Positions 34,423 to 45,640 of a stretch of DNA of 64,000 nt are shown here, in pieces. The notes below the pieces were generated by a model. The model saw nothing but the letters and a program-made list of their open reading frames with translations, was not told the DNA's origin and searched no databases. A program made the position numbers and the translations under genes. The stretch comes from Glossina fuscipes. Lineage: Eukaryota; Arthropoda; Insecta; Diptera; Glossinidae. The first letter of the stretch is position 1. Each line of letters begins with the position of its first letter. Where the stretch lies: positions 361,619 to 425,618 of the forward strand of contig NW_023998487.1 of the NCBI RefSeq assembly GCF_014805625.2, in the 5' to 3' direction.

Positions 34423-35110
34423 TTAACGGAAGTTTTCTTTTTTAACATATCTTGGTGTCAACTCCACGCCCCCCCACAAAGATTGATCAAATCTTATTTG
34501 CTTCTTTATATTAAGAAATGAGCCCGTTAAGTAAGCCAGACATCTCTCCCTATTGAGCCATTGAAAGACGTCTTCATAAAATAAAATTTTTCGATGCCAA
34601 AAATAAATTTCATCGATCAAACTGGTCTCGCTAATCGCATGATCTACGCATATCCCTCAAAACATGTAACTATGCCGGCAGTTTGGATTATCTTGGCCGT
34701 CTTTAAACCCGACCGTTTTCTTTCGGCTCCCTGTTTTAAATCTGGTTTCATTTTAAGTGTGAAGTAATCCATGTTTCATCTATGACTACTTATCGAGGAG
34801 TAATGTTGGCTTCATTGCTGTAAAACATCGCGCAACATTCGATAGAAAAGTACTCATGTGTAGGCTTTTGTCCCGTTTTGTCTGCTCACATGTAAATTTC
34901 CATTTGATTACAAATGCGCCGACGTTTTAAAATACTAACCATGTCTTTCAGATCACGCACTTCTTCGCAATGGTTCCCTAATACCATTTTTGGATTTTCT
35001 TTACCATTTCTTGGGCGGTTATCTCATTTGCCGACCATAACTGGGTTCGATCTCTTGGCACCCGATAGTCTAATTTAGGTCGGCTTGGATGTTAATTCGA
35101 CCTAGTCCTT
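34423..35110 (-). pseudogene. Possible mariner/Tc1-like transposase remnant
   Basis: On the minus strand a short frame near 34745-34790 reads VVIDETWITSHLK, matching the (T/D)xDETW block around the first catalytic Asp of mariner-type transposases. Other frames upstream and downstream are compatible with, but do not prove, a longer decayed transposase (for example the 65-codon frame 34423-34620). There are many stops and frameshifts. It is not the same sequence as the 25312-25885 mariner. The call rests on one motif. Confidence 0.4.
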
Positions 35111-38100
35111 TTAAATGAGAAGATACAATTGTTTTTGTATTCATAAATTCACTGAAGACGTTCGCTTGTGAGTAGTTAATAATGTAGCATTTTCAAAATT
35201 GAACCTTTAGAAAATTGGTTTTTTCGAACAACTGGTAATATCAACAGATCAGTTGTTCTTCTTCTGGCAGTACTCTCGAGTGTACAAATATTTACGTACT
35301 TTAAGCTTTTATTAGAATCTGGCGAAATGTTGCAAAACAAAACTTTTGACAACATATTTAAACTACTAAGGCACACAAAAAGAAGAAAAATTTTCTCTGG
35401 TGGCGGAAAAAAAAGGGGATGTTAAATGAATTCAGTGGGAAAAAAATATAAATAAAATAAAGGAGATCTACTTCGTATAAAAGGTAATAAAGATACATTA
35501 AATGAATAGGCTAAATAAAAGAAATGTGCTTAGATTCTATCTCTACAACGAAACTAAAAAATTAAAGAAATGAAGATTTGTTCTAAACCTAAAAACAAAG
35601 AAAAAACAATGTGATAAAAATTTTATTTTTATACAGATTTCTTAAAAACAATCGCAAAAAAAGTTAAACAATTTTTTTATATTGGACGATCATGATTGAT
35701 TGTCACTGGAGTGGATTAAAAAAAGTGTATTAAGTTGTGAAAACAAATAATTTCGAAGTTTATATAAGAAATTTTATGAACAGCCAAAGAAAGCTCGATT
35801 TCGATAAATTACAATGGCTAGAAGTAACTACAATAATAATGACAGAATAATATACTATCAATATTAATGGATTTAAATTAAATTTTAATTGAAAATTTTA
35901 AATAAAAGATATACAAAAAAAAAGTTTGACTTTTACATCAAATGCACAAAACATACATGCGAAATATATATGCGAAATGCAAGAATCATTTTCATATAAT
36001 ATAAGTTCTTGAGAAAGGTAATATTTATGCCCATGATTGTAAGAATGAAGAAAAATAAAAATCAAAAAATCGAGTCTTAAGAAATAATACAAGAAATTAG
36101 GCGAAATGTGTTTTTATTAAACGGACTTTTTTTATTAGGTTTTATTGTAATCTAAAAACTGTGTTCTAATAAAGAAAATTGTAAAAGTTGTGTGAAACGA
36201 AAGCCAACAGCCTTCTCACATTATTCGCGGTTCTTCAGCGTTTATATGATTTTAGTATGACAGGGTGAAAAACTTGTCCATTATGCATCATATTGAAACA
36301 CCTGTTACTGCAGGTGTTAAGTTATCAAAGATCGTTGACATCTTAAATTTGCTTCGTAGATGTCAATTATCTGCACTAATTTAGTTTTTTTTTATGTTTG
36401 TACAGCTGCCTTTATTTAGGTGGCCTACACGCGAAGGATATTAGAAAATATTTTGCATTATAGATAGTTAATCGTAAAAATATACTAAGATGTATTGAAA
36501 AGGGTTTTGGGACCTAACTTCGCCGGCTCCCAACTCAATTCTTGATAGGCTTAAGGGAGACCGAAGGCATGGTGGGCTGACATAAGTTCGGGGACCAGAT
36601 GATCGTTCGGTTAATTAAATAAATGTGGTGTTCTTTCGTGTAATTAAATTAGTGGCAAGCAAGTGCAATGTGAGTGAGCAAAACTATAGGAACCCTTTCA
36701 CATCTCACGAAGTAGGTACGGCACGTAGGCACGACTTATAAGCCTCCATTCCTCTTCCAGTGGCATTGCAAGGTTGCCCTTAACTTCATTTAAATAACAG
36801 CTCCAGCGACAAGAGGATATAGATCTACTACTACATTGGATTAACTAAAGGCGGTGTAGGGTGGTTCCACAGAGTTGCGCCCAACTGCACCACTACATAA
36901 AAGAAAGTGTGACACATATGCACAGCGTTGTTCCAAATGGTATGCTCTGAGTTTTTGAGAGACGATTGCCTTACTGAAATAAGTTGCGTTTAGAACAATA
37001 TTTCCCGATAAGTTTTATATTTAGGGGGTCTTTTAAAGCTGTGCAAAAATTACTTTACATTAAAGTATATACACGGGATCTAAACGGCTTGTATTTGTTC
37101 AAAATCAAATTACAACCATCACTTAGGTCTGGGAACTTCTAGGTTCGTGCCGTTGTTTGGCTTTAGGATTCTAAAAAATTTGCTGTGTTTCATAATATCA
37201 CATTGAACTGGGCAAGCGCCAGAAGGCTTCAAAAAATTTATGCGCTTTCGCAAAGCCAGCTCATACTAACGGTTTACCCGTTTCCCGTTTTTGACATCAA
37301 GCTAAGGAATTAAGCATTAACATAAATATGGGTTTGAAATCTTTGTATAAAAATAGAAGGAGTATAAAGCGGGATATTTTGGTATCGCACGAATTAGCAG
37401 TAAAAATTTAAGAGAGGGATTTTCTGTCTGGGAACTATCTATAAAAATTCTTATACGACAATAATGCACGTAGTGGGGTTTTGGTGGAATTGGAAGAGAA
37501 TCTGTTCTAGGCTGACCCAATTTGGTCAGACGATTGTTTCCACACTTGCTGTCAGCAACGAAACCTAACAATTGCGACCAAATGTCCAGAATCCTTCATT
37601 GGGCAAGACGCCGTCTTCCACTGAGATAATGGCAAATAAGACATGCATCTTTAACGGCTCGGTAACGCCCCTTGCCGCGTATGACTTGCTCAGAATATAT
37701 ACTATAGTAATCTATTATACATATTAAACTTTCATATTTCGGAAATAGTGATAAACATATATGTCTACTCTCACTGCTTTACCGCTTAGCCCCACAGCAC
37801 AGCAATCATGCGATCGGATTATGAACACTTTTCTGAATTTTTAAAATTTCACGTAAGGATTAATAATAAAGACACATTAAAAAAAGGAAGAAAATAAAGA
37901 AGATTAACAAAACAGCGTCCCCTCCGTTGAACAATGGTCCAACAAGGTATTGGTTCTGTTATATTCATCCATGTAATTCTTCATTTCACTAATTATTAAA
38001 AATGTTTATTTTCATATTGTTAATATGATTAATTAATTTCCTTCTTCTTGCTGTTTACAGCATATATTAAACGAAGCTAGCAAAAGCCTAACATGTCACC

Positions 38101-38399
38101 TATTTTCAACCAACAATCCATGCGCAGCAATAAAAAATTTCATTTATTTTTAGCCTAGCTTTAATATTGTTAAGTCTTCGAGTATTAATTTGCTTTATTG
38201 TATAATAGAAAACAATAAGCAACGTAGCGTGTAAGTTATCTTAAAATATTTCCTAATTATAATTTTGTATAATATGATGTAAGATTTTATGTATTATGAT
38301 AAATTTGGCCTATATGAACAAAATCTCAAGAGAAGCAAAATTGCTTTTAAAAAATTGAACAAGTGAAAGCACTATAGTGTGGCAGCGCGCCCCACAAAA
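35111..38399. other. Unassigned DNA
   Basis: No gene is supported. The block at 36500-36940 is more G+C-rich than its surroundings and may be part of an unrecognised element. The minus frame 37317-37571 (84 codons) shows no known domain. The rest is A+T-rich with A runs. Confidence 0.35.
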
Positions 38400-38945
38400 A
38401 ATTCTATACCACTATGCTGATACTCGGATAACCGCTTTTCAAAATGAGGTGTTATATGAAAGTTGCTCGAAAAAGTTTCCCGATCCGAACCATTTTCAAG
38501 ACGGGTCAGTACTTACATATTAACGCCACCGTGGCAAAATATTATTGTTATTATAATTTTATTATATTGTTATTATTATTGTTATATTATTATGATATTT
38601 AGAAGCCGAAAAAACCTTTCTTAAAAATTTTAAAGGGTTTTTATTGGTTTTTTAATGGAATTTTTCCCGAGGTGGCGTTAATACGTAAATACCGACGGGT
38701 CATATTTGGACCAAAACACGTCAGTGTGTCATATTTCCTTAAAATATCTCAAAAATTTGCGTCCTATGAATTGACTACAGGAAACCAAGAGGAAAAGACG
38801 GACAGACAACCATGCATCGATTCAGAAATTAATCCAGCGGCAAAACAAAAGGCGAGTCTATCTCAAGTACATCTGGGTGTTGTATACAACCGCACAAACT
38901 TAATACAAAGTTGTGGCGCAAGTGCTGTAGGGTATAAAGAAAATC
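38400..38945 (-). mobile_element. Family A repeat copy split by a MITE
   Basis: Left part: GAGGTGTTATATGAAAG, TCCCGATCCGAACCATTTTC. Right part: CTCAAAAATTTGCGTCCTATG, AAAAGACGGACAGAC, GCACAAACTTAATACAAAG and GTAGGGTATAAAG. Removing 38507-38694 restores a continuous family-A sequence, so the MITE is younger. The 93-codon frame at 38672-38953 is an artefact. Confidence 0.7.
38507..38694. mobile_element. MITE, 188 bp, with terminal inverted repeats
   Basis: The left end CAGTACTTACATATTAACGC pairs with the right end (reverse complement CGGTATTTACGTATTAACGC), followed on both sides by CACC. Over 24 bases 21 match. The interior is almost pure A/T. ACGGGTCA occurs on both sides (38501-38508 and 38695-38702). 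Depending on whether CA belongs to the element, the target duplication is 6 bp (ACGGGT) or 8 bp. An 8-bp duplication and CAGT-type ends would fit hAT-like MITEs. No transposase is encoded. Confidence 0.85.
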
Positions 38946-40029
38946 CTAATTGAAAATTTTATTATCATTAAATCTGAATGTATTGCTGACAGTTGTGTTA
39001 TTATCATTTGTTTGCTTAGAATTTGAATATTAAGTACCTCTGTCCGTGGACATCAATTTTTTCGTTAAATTTTATTCCATAACATCTTTAAAATAACAAA
39101 ATAAGCGAATTATTTAGAGGAAAATTTGAACATGTGTTGAGGAAAATTCGTGATTTCTGTGTACGATTTGCAACAAAGTAAATCTTATATCTACATATAT
39201 ACGTAAATACATCTAAATGAATATCTAACGTGTACATAAATATCGAATATTTCACACAATATTGCCAGTTATATAGTTAAACACGAAGCTTCGGCAAGAA
39301 CATTTGCATGTATTTGCTTGCGCAAGAGTTTGCGCTTGCATGAGCCCAAGAAATTTATGCACCTATTTAACAAGTAGCTTTGGCATCAAATTAAGTAATT
39401 TTATCTCTTGTATAAAATTCTTTAAGCGTAAGTGTGTATGTTGGAAACAGTAACTCTCGCAACAACATATTGCATACGAAAGCCTAGCTTGCATACCAAA
39501 TCAATATCATTGCCGTTCTGGCCATATTCATATCATATAGATGATGTATACGTATACGTATACGTATTGGTTAAATACAGATATATACACATATACATGA
39601 GTATAAAATTTTTAAAGCAGCCTAGAAATTTTTCTAAAAGCTAGTCTAGAAGAAAAAAGTAACAAAAGTTTTCTGTTCTACTAAGAGCATCGATGTTCTC
39701 TTATAGAAGGAACTTTTCACATTATTGTTAGATGTTTGCAAAAATTTTGACCGGTGGCATCTGCAGGTAAAACTGATACAGAAATGGAAAATGCCCGTGT
39801 GTTTGCAATGGTTGAATTCGATGATTTTGACCTTCCTCTACATAAAATAACAATTTGCCATTTAATATTATTAATTTATTTAGCGTTTGCCCACGCTAAT
39901 CAAGGAGCGGTCAAAATTTTTTTTCTTCCAAATCCATTATTTTTTTCTTAATAGTACCTTTTAATAAGTAAAAAGAGACGGATGAATATTACCCCATTCA
40001 ATTTTTTATGACAATAAATGGCGTCCCAA
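38946..40029. other. Unassigned DNA
   Basis: Nothing gene-like. A (GTATAC)n-type palindromic run lies at 39544-39566. Frames at 39432-39644 and 39754-39951 are unassigned. Confidence 0.35.
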
Positions 40030-40095
40030 AGATTGTAATAGGGGTGGGTATCCGAAATTCGGCCACAGCCGAATATAACTTTCTTGCTTGTTTAC
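40030..40095 (+). mobile_element. Short interspersed-repeat end
   Basis: GGTGGGTATCCGAAATTCGG and CCGAATATAACTTTCTTGC followed by TTGTTTAC form the typical 3' end of DINE-1-type fly elements. Only the end is visible. Confidence 0.5.
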
Positions 40096-40599
40096 TTTGT
40101 TTTTTTAATTCAATGCGGCTATTGTTTGACAGCAATGTGTAAATAAGTAAATAATTATAAACATTGCGATAATTTGAAAATCAACAGAATTAAAAGCACG
40201 TCTGCTATGATTCTTTCTATTCAATTCCTTTATAATGTAAGCAATTTATAATACAGGCAATACAAGATACGCTGATCAGAGTAAGTACAATTTCAACGGA
40301 TTAAACCGAGTAAAGAAAGATTCATATCTCCACAAAGTATGGGTATATGAACAAAAATGATGATAAATTACAAGTAAAATATTTGTACTAAATTTAGACT
40401 TGCAAGCAAAGTTAATCCAATCACTTAACTAACAAGAAGAAAAAGAACATGTACAAGAACCAACTATTCTTTCCTTACCAGTATGTGAAAAAGGAGAATG
40501 AGACAAATCCACATAATAACAAATGTAGGTATTTTGAAAAAAACGAAATCACGCGAGTCAGAGATACGCCCTCAGACGAATTACATTGAATTGAATAGT

Positions 40600-41640
40600 C
40601 TTATTAAGAACGTAAGTTAAGCAAAGCCGACTTCACATAATTGCTTGAACCGTCCATCGAAAATAAATAAGAAAAGTCGTTAATTTATTTGCAAAGAGCA
40701 CGGAAAGGGGAAAAAAGTTCTTGAGTGAAATTCCTTAAAACCTTTAAAGGAATATTAAAATCAAGTTACCAATCAAAAATGCTGACGAAGTATCTGCTTG
40801 AATAAATTTCAGTTAAAGCCCTAATCCAAGAGCAAAATTTCTGCGTTGAAGAGTTGGTAAATGGATCGAAAGTAAACGCTCTTCATAGGGAGCTAATGTT
40901 CTATTACTAGTCCAACGTAGTCCTCTCAAGTCAAACAAGAGAAATTGTTTCTTGATTCCGTCAAATATATCAATGTAACAATTGTAACTGGGGGACCAAA
41001 TGGCAGAATCATATTGAATTAACGGCCTTACCAGAACCGTGTAGGGACATTTCGTAATATAAGGGCCATCAAAGTCCTTTGGCCACCTTTTAATGGAACC
41101 AATTATGGATCTCTTTGCATACAATCGATTTCACAAGGAGACTGAATGTCAGTTTCCTATCGAAAACGACTCCAAGATCATTAAATGACGACACAGACTC
41201 CAAAGGCTCACCATCTAATTTATACTCCAAATTGATATTGATAGTGGACGTTTTGATGAACACTTACACATTTTATATTCAACGACATGGCATTTCCACA
41301 ACGAAAATAAATCCAATGGACGGAAACTTTCGAAGTTTGGTGAGGAGAGAAAAATCTTAACATCGTCAGTCTATATGAATACTCTCGAATATTGAATTGT
41401 GTTAGGCAAATTATTTATAAATAAGAGAAGAACAACGGACGTAGATGGACCCGTGCGCAATTCCAGATTTCATCATTATATGTTTAGACCGGTACGATGT
41501 AATTAAAAAAAAAAACTCTTTGAATACAATCCATAAGATAAGAACGAAGCCAATTGACAAGGCTGCGGCTAAAACCAATTTTATTTAACTTAAAAATTAG
41601 CCAGCACGAAATAGAATTACGAGAAAACAATTTTCCCCGG
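40600..41640 (-). mobile_element. LINE-A remnant, RT to C-terminus
   Basis: Read right to left on the minus strand: FKLNKIGFSRSLVNWLRSYL near 41570; a degenerate catalytic box reading stop-TDDVKIFLSS near 41345-41378 (the Tyr-Ala codons are lost); FNDLGVVFDRKLTFS near 41140-41190; then the open frame 40813-41124 with KRWPKDFDGPYITKC, LVRPLIQYDSAIWSP, KKQFLLFDLRG and LPTLQRRN. C-terminal text such as PFRALCKQIND follows near 40690. This is the RT thumb and C-terminal region of the same LINE type as 28600-29095. Frameshifts and stops show it is dead. Confidence 0.85.
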
Positions 41641-42338
41641 ACGACAGTTTATTTCCTTTTGCCGTATCTGGCCACCATTGCTGTTGCCAACCTTTTGCCT
41701 CCCATACGAAGACGGCCGCCCCTGTTCTGTCGTCCTGTGCAATTGTTCACCAAGTGACTTCTGGTTAGCTTGAACTAGAATGCATGGACTGCTTTTACCT
41801 CATTTAACTTGCCTTCACCTTGGGCGATCCTTATTTAAGACGTGTCCTAAACCGCATATATATCGCTTTTCAAAACATAATTAAGTTTAGTTCTATTTAG
41901 CAAAGGTACTCTTCTAGATATACACCTCTGGTTTTCCAACCTTAAAAAGAAGAGGATTTTCAGCGCTTGTCATCTCCCGAGCACAAATAAAACTTGAACG
42001 TCGGTAGCAAGCTTGCTAATGTGAAAAATGAATGTCTTTCTTTTCAGTTCCTTCGATCCGAACTTGTTTGTCGCCTCAACTGCGATGACAATGTTTTTGT
42101 TTTCTGTTGTTTTTGGTAATGCTTATAAGCTTTCCATTAATTCCTTTAATGAAGGATTTTAAACTTTATTTCGATTTTAATTCAGTTATGTAAATCTTTT
42201 TGTGATTATTGCCTGGCAAGTTCAATTTACCAGAATCTCCTAAATTAATTGTTAGATATATAATTAAATTAAAATTTTTAATAATAAATGCATTTTTAAA
42301 CAATATACAAGCACATACATAAGGTAAAAAAATGTATA
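41641..42338. other. Unassigned DNA
   Basis: A short G+C-richer patch (41640-41760) lies just upstream of the LINE-A remnant. I cannot read LINE protein in it. The rest is A+T-rich. Confidence 0.35.
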
Positions 42339-42342
42339 ATAC

Positions 42343-42757
42343 TGTTACGGATATCCCAAATCTAGTTGATTCCAGCTAAGGCATTTTCTAAAATAATAAA
42401 TTCCTTAAAGAGAAAAGAATTCAAATGTACATTTGCGAGGCGTCATGCAGCTGCAGACCGATGAAAACGGTTATCAACAAAAGCAGTTTAACGAATTAAG
42501 AATCAAGTCATAAAATTAGGTGCTAGTAATATGATGGGAAAAATGTATGTAAATAGAATATTTGTGAAAGAGAGTAGAGTAGAAAAAGAATATTCGAGTT
42601 AAGCAGTCGAAAGTATTGCCAAAAATAATTTGTAAATAATCCCACATTTAAAGAAATATAATTGTAAATAAGAGAACTTTGAAGTGTATTTCTCTTAAAT
42701 GAAATATCCGCGATCCAGTGATATGGACTGTATCTTATAAAAGCGAATTTCATAACA
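42343..42757 (+). mobile_element. Solo LTR, 415 bp, 4-bp target duplication ATAC
   Basis: It starts TGTTACGGATATCCC and ends TTTCATAACA, giving TGTTA/TAACA inverted ends. ATAC lies immediately on both sides (42339-42342 and 42758-42761). The second copy at 43674-44089 and a truncated copy at 25888-26288 are in inverted orientation. A 4-bp duplication is usual for Ty3/Gypsy-type integration, though other LTR groups can give 4-6 bp. No internal coding region remains, so this is a solo LTR formed by LTR-LTR recombination. The 82-codon minus frame at 42523-42771 is an artefact. Confidence 0.92.
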
Positions 42758-42761
42758 ATAC

Positions 42762-43669
42762 TTTTACTCATTGTTTTATTATACCCAGAATATATTCATT
42801 TCGTTATGAGTCTTGTTGCAAACAGAAATAAGCGACGGAGGCGTTATATACATTTACAACAACGCAGTAGCTTTGAATAAAGTTCAATAAAGTCGCATTA
42901 TCGTGGCGGGTGGCTTACATGGACATCTATGGAAATCATAGTGACATTGAAATAGACTGATTGAAATAAGATCTATGGCATGTTTTGCCGATTATTTGGA
43001 ACTACTTATCATCCAAGTCGAAGTTATCCAATTTGTACCACAAAAATCAGTGATCAATTTTCCATAGCGTTCTTCATTGATGGTAGTAGTAACTTTATTT
43101 TCAAATGTATAAAAATTAGTCTCTGTGCGAAGGCACAAACGGCGAGTGCATTTCCTTTACAGCAAATACGTAATTATCTGTATTTATGAAGCCGTTTAAA
43201 TAAACAGGCGCTTCATTCAACATTATGAGGTCAGGAAAGTGCGAGGGTTGACAAAGTCGAAGTTTGTCAAAAATGAAAAAGAATATTCTTGGTGATCAAT
43301 ATCTATATGTATATCTACATATACACGTGTATTCAGAAGAATAAGATTCCGAGTTATCCTAATTGAGAAAATTGCTGTAATATGTGTAGATGAGTTGATG
43401 GATATGCAAAAGTCACTTTAAACCACCTATGGCTTGCTTATTACTATATATGTATTATACACTTATATGTATTTGTTTATTTTCAATCGCATAGTATTTT
43501 CTTTACATTAACTTCCATTTCACATAAACGTATGTGTATGGCTCGTATTAACAGCAAGTTCTTTTCAGGCAAATGGGCGTTTAGGTGTTGGAAATGGAAA
43601 AAGGTACAGATAAATTTTTTTCTATTTGTTATACAATCTTTCATTCAATTCGAAAAAAAGAAAAACAAA
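42762..43669. other. Spacer between two solo LTRs
   Basis: About 0.9 kb with no recognised retrotransposon protein. The frames at 42980-43189 and 43532-43819 are unassigned, and the second runs into the LTR. The two LTRs have different target duplications, so this is not the body of one element. Confidence 0.5.
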
Positions 43670-43673
43670 TTAT

Positions 43674-44089
43674 TGTTATGTAATTTGTCTTTTTCCAAGA
43701 TACAGTCCGTATCACTGGATCGCGGATATTTTGTTCAAGGGAAATACACTTCAAAGTTCTTTGATTTACAATTATATTCCTTAACATTAGGATCATTTAT
43801 TTACAATTATGTTCTTTAAATGTTGGATTATTCACAATTTATTTTGGCCGTACTCTCAACTTCTATGTTCTTGCCGGAGTATTTTCCCTTTCACAAATAT
43901 TCTATTTATATACATTTTTACAAGCATGTTACTATACCTAAACTTATGGTTTTATTTCTAATCGTTTTCAATGGCCTACAGCTGCATGGCGCGCCAGCGA
44001 AAGCGCATTTGGTCTTTCCTTCTTTAGGAAATTTATTATTAGGGAAAATTACTTAGCTGCAATTAAGTGGGTTCGAGATTTTCGAAACA
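43674..44089 (-). mobile_element. Solo LTR, 416 bp, 4-bp target duplication TTAT
   Basis: In reverse complement it begins TGTTTCGAAAATCTC and ends CATAACA. TTAT flanks it at 43670-43673 and 44090-44093. It aligns over its whole length with 42343-42757, for example GGATCGCGGATATTT, AAATACACTTCAAAG, CACAAATATTCTATTTA and GGAAATTTATTATT. Two separate insertions of one LTR family in opposite orientation are therefore proven by their own duplications. Confidence 0.92.
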
Positions 44090-44093
44090 TTAT

Positions 44094-45379
44094 TATCGGC
44101 TGTAGCCAAGTCTTTTTTATACCACCATCTACTCCACCTACATAAATACAAAAATTTAAATTTCGATAGCTTGTCATATTGGGGAGATTGCATCGGTTTT
44201 CGATACAATTCACGAGACCGCCCAAATCAATAACAGAAACATTTCCTTAAATATCCATTAATTGAACATCGAATATTTGTTGCAATGCCTATACACCAGA
44301 AGAGATATGCGTTTCGTTGGCATCTTCCTATAAGATATTTAGTCGTCAAGTAGTGAGAAGAACTATGTCTAACAGTTAATCTACATGTCGGCACTGATTT
44401 GCTTTTTTATCATGATCAAAGACCATGACTAGAAGATACTTCTCTCGAAATATTGGCACGGCATAGACTGTTACCTTTATCGGCACTTTTATGATATTTC
44501 TTCTTTTGAAATTTGTACCTTCCTTAAATTGCAGTCTATCCTGACACGAAGAAGTAATGAGCGCGGATTGAAGAGAACATGAAGGTTTGGACAAATGAAA
44601 AGACCAAAAAATAAATGAATTTGCTTTTGCGTATGTCATCTGTTTGTCCTTTTTAATTAAACAAAAAATATTTGGAAAAAAAATATATCAAAGTGAGACA
44701 TTTACGCTTTCAAGGCGTTTTGTTGACTTTCATTTATGTGAAGAGAGACAAATACTTCTGGCAATGCAAACATTAACATGCTTAAATTTGGCGCAAATAC
44801 TCCCTGATCGATTAAGTAGCCAAAGTTAAAAGATGAAACTACTTTGAAAAAACAACGATAGGTTTTCCATATTTTTGTCTGTAATATTCGATTCGACATG
44901 TATACATTTTCGAAGACCTGCACCGATTTTCATTATAGAAAAGTAAAAAATGAAGTTTTTTCCATATATTATTTTTCACAAAAACTTTTATATAGGTTGG
45001 GTAGAAAATACACCCTACGCAATCGAAATTCAGGAAAGCTCTTTGCCAAATTACTGTTACGAACCGTTTTCGTTAGGAAATTTTCAAAGTTATGACTTTT
45101 AACTACCCTGGACTTCTGGCAGAAACGATAATTTAAAAAACTTTTCCATCCAATGAAAATTTTGTATATCAATCCAAAAACTTTTGAAAATTTTCAGATA
45201 ACGACTTCTCGCATAACATAATAATGGAAGTGATCAAAGATGTGGTCCAATCTAATTCGTTGTCGATAGGCTCTATGCTTGTGACAAAATTCTCTAGTAA
45301 AACGCAACGTGAAAAATAATACAATTTTTTGGAAATTTTTGTTAACAAATGCAATTTTTATTCCCATCTCTGAACGACG
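44094..45379. other. Unassigned DNA
   Basis: No supported gene. Frames at 44376-44639, 44644-44829, 44702-44923, 44898-45095, 44969-45172 and 45169-45354 overlap one another on both strands and carry no motif. Confidence 0.35.
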
Positions 45380-45640
45380 AAGGGTTTATTCATCTTGTCA
45401 AAACGTTTGAAACGCCCAGAAAAAAGCATCAGAAACCCCATCCACAATGTATATATTTTTGGTCAGCATTAAACTCTGAATCGACTAAGCATGTTCGTCT
45501 GTCCATTGGAACATGGGAAATCCTTGTACACAGGTTGGTATTGACAATGGGCCAAATCGGTCGAAAGGCTTGCCCACAGCACAACGTACTTGAGAACAAC
45601 CCTGTTTTTCAAGAGAAATTAAAAATTGGATTTTCGCTCA
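45380..45640 (+). mobile_element. Interspersed repeat family B copy (DINE-1-like)
   Basis: The phrase AACGTTTGAAACGCCCAGAA and what follows (AGCATCAGAAACCCCAT, GGTCAGCATTAAACTC, CATGTTCGTCTGTCC, GACAATGGGCCAAATCGGTC) are recognisable relatives of the common fly repeat containing 'TTGTAACGCCCAGAAGG...GATCAGC...GTCCGTCTG'. The 101-codon frame at 45349-45654 runs through this repeat and is not a gene. Confidence 0.75.

Noticed and set aside
42343..44089. Single foldback or inverted-repeat element
   Set aside because: The two arms have different 4-bp target duplications (ATAC and TTAT), so they are separate solo LTRs.
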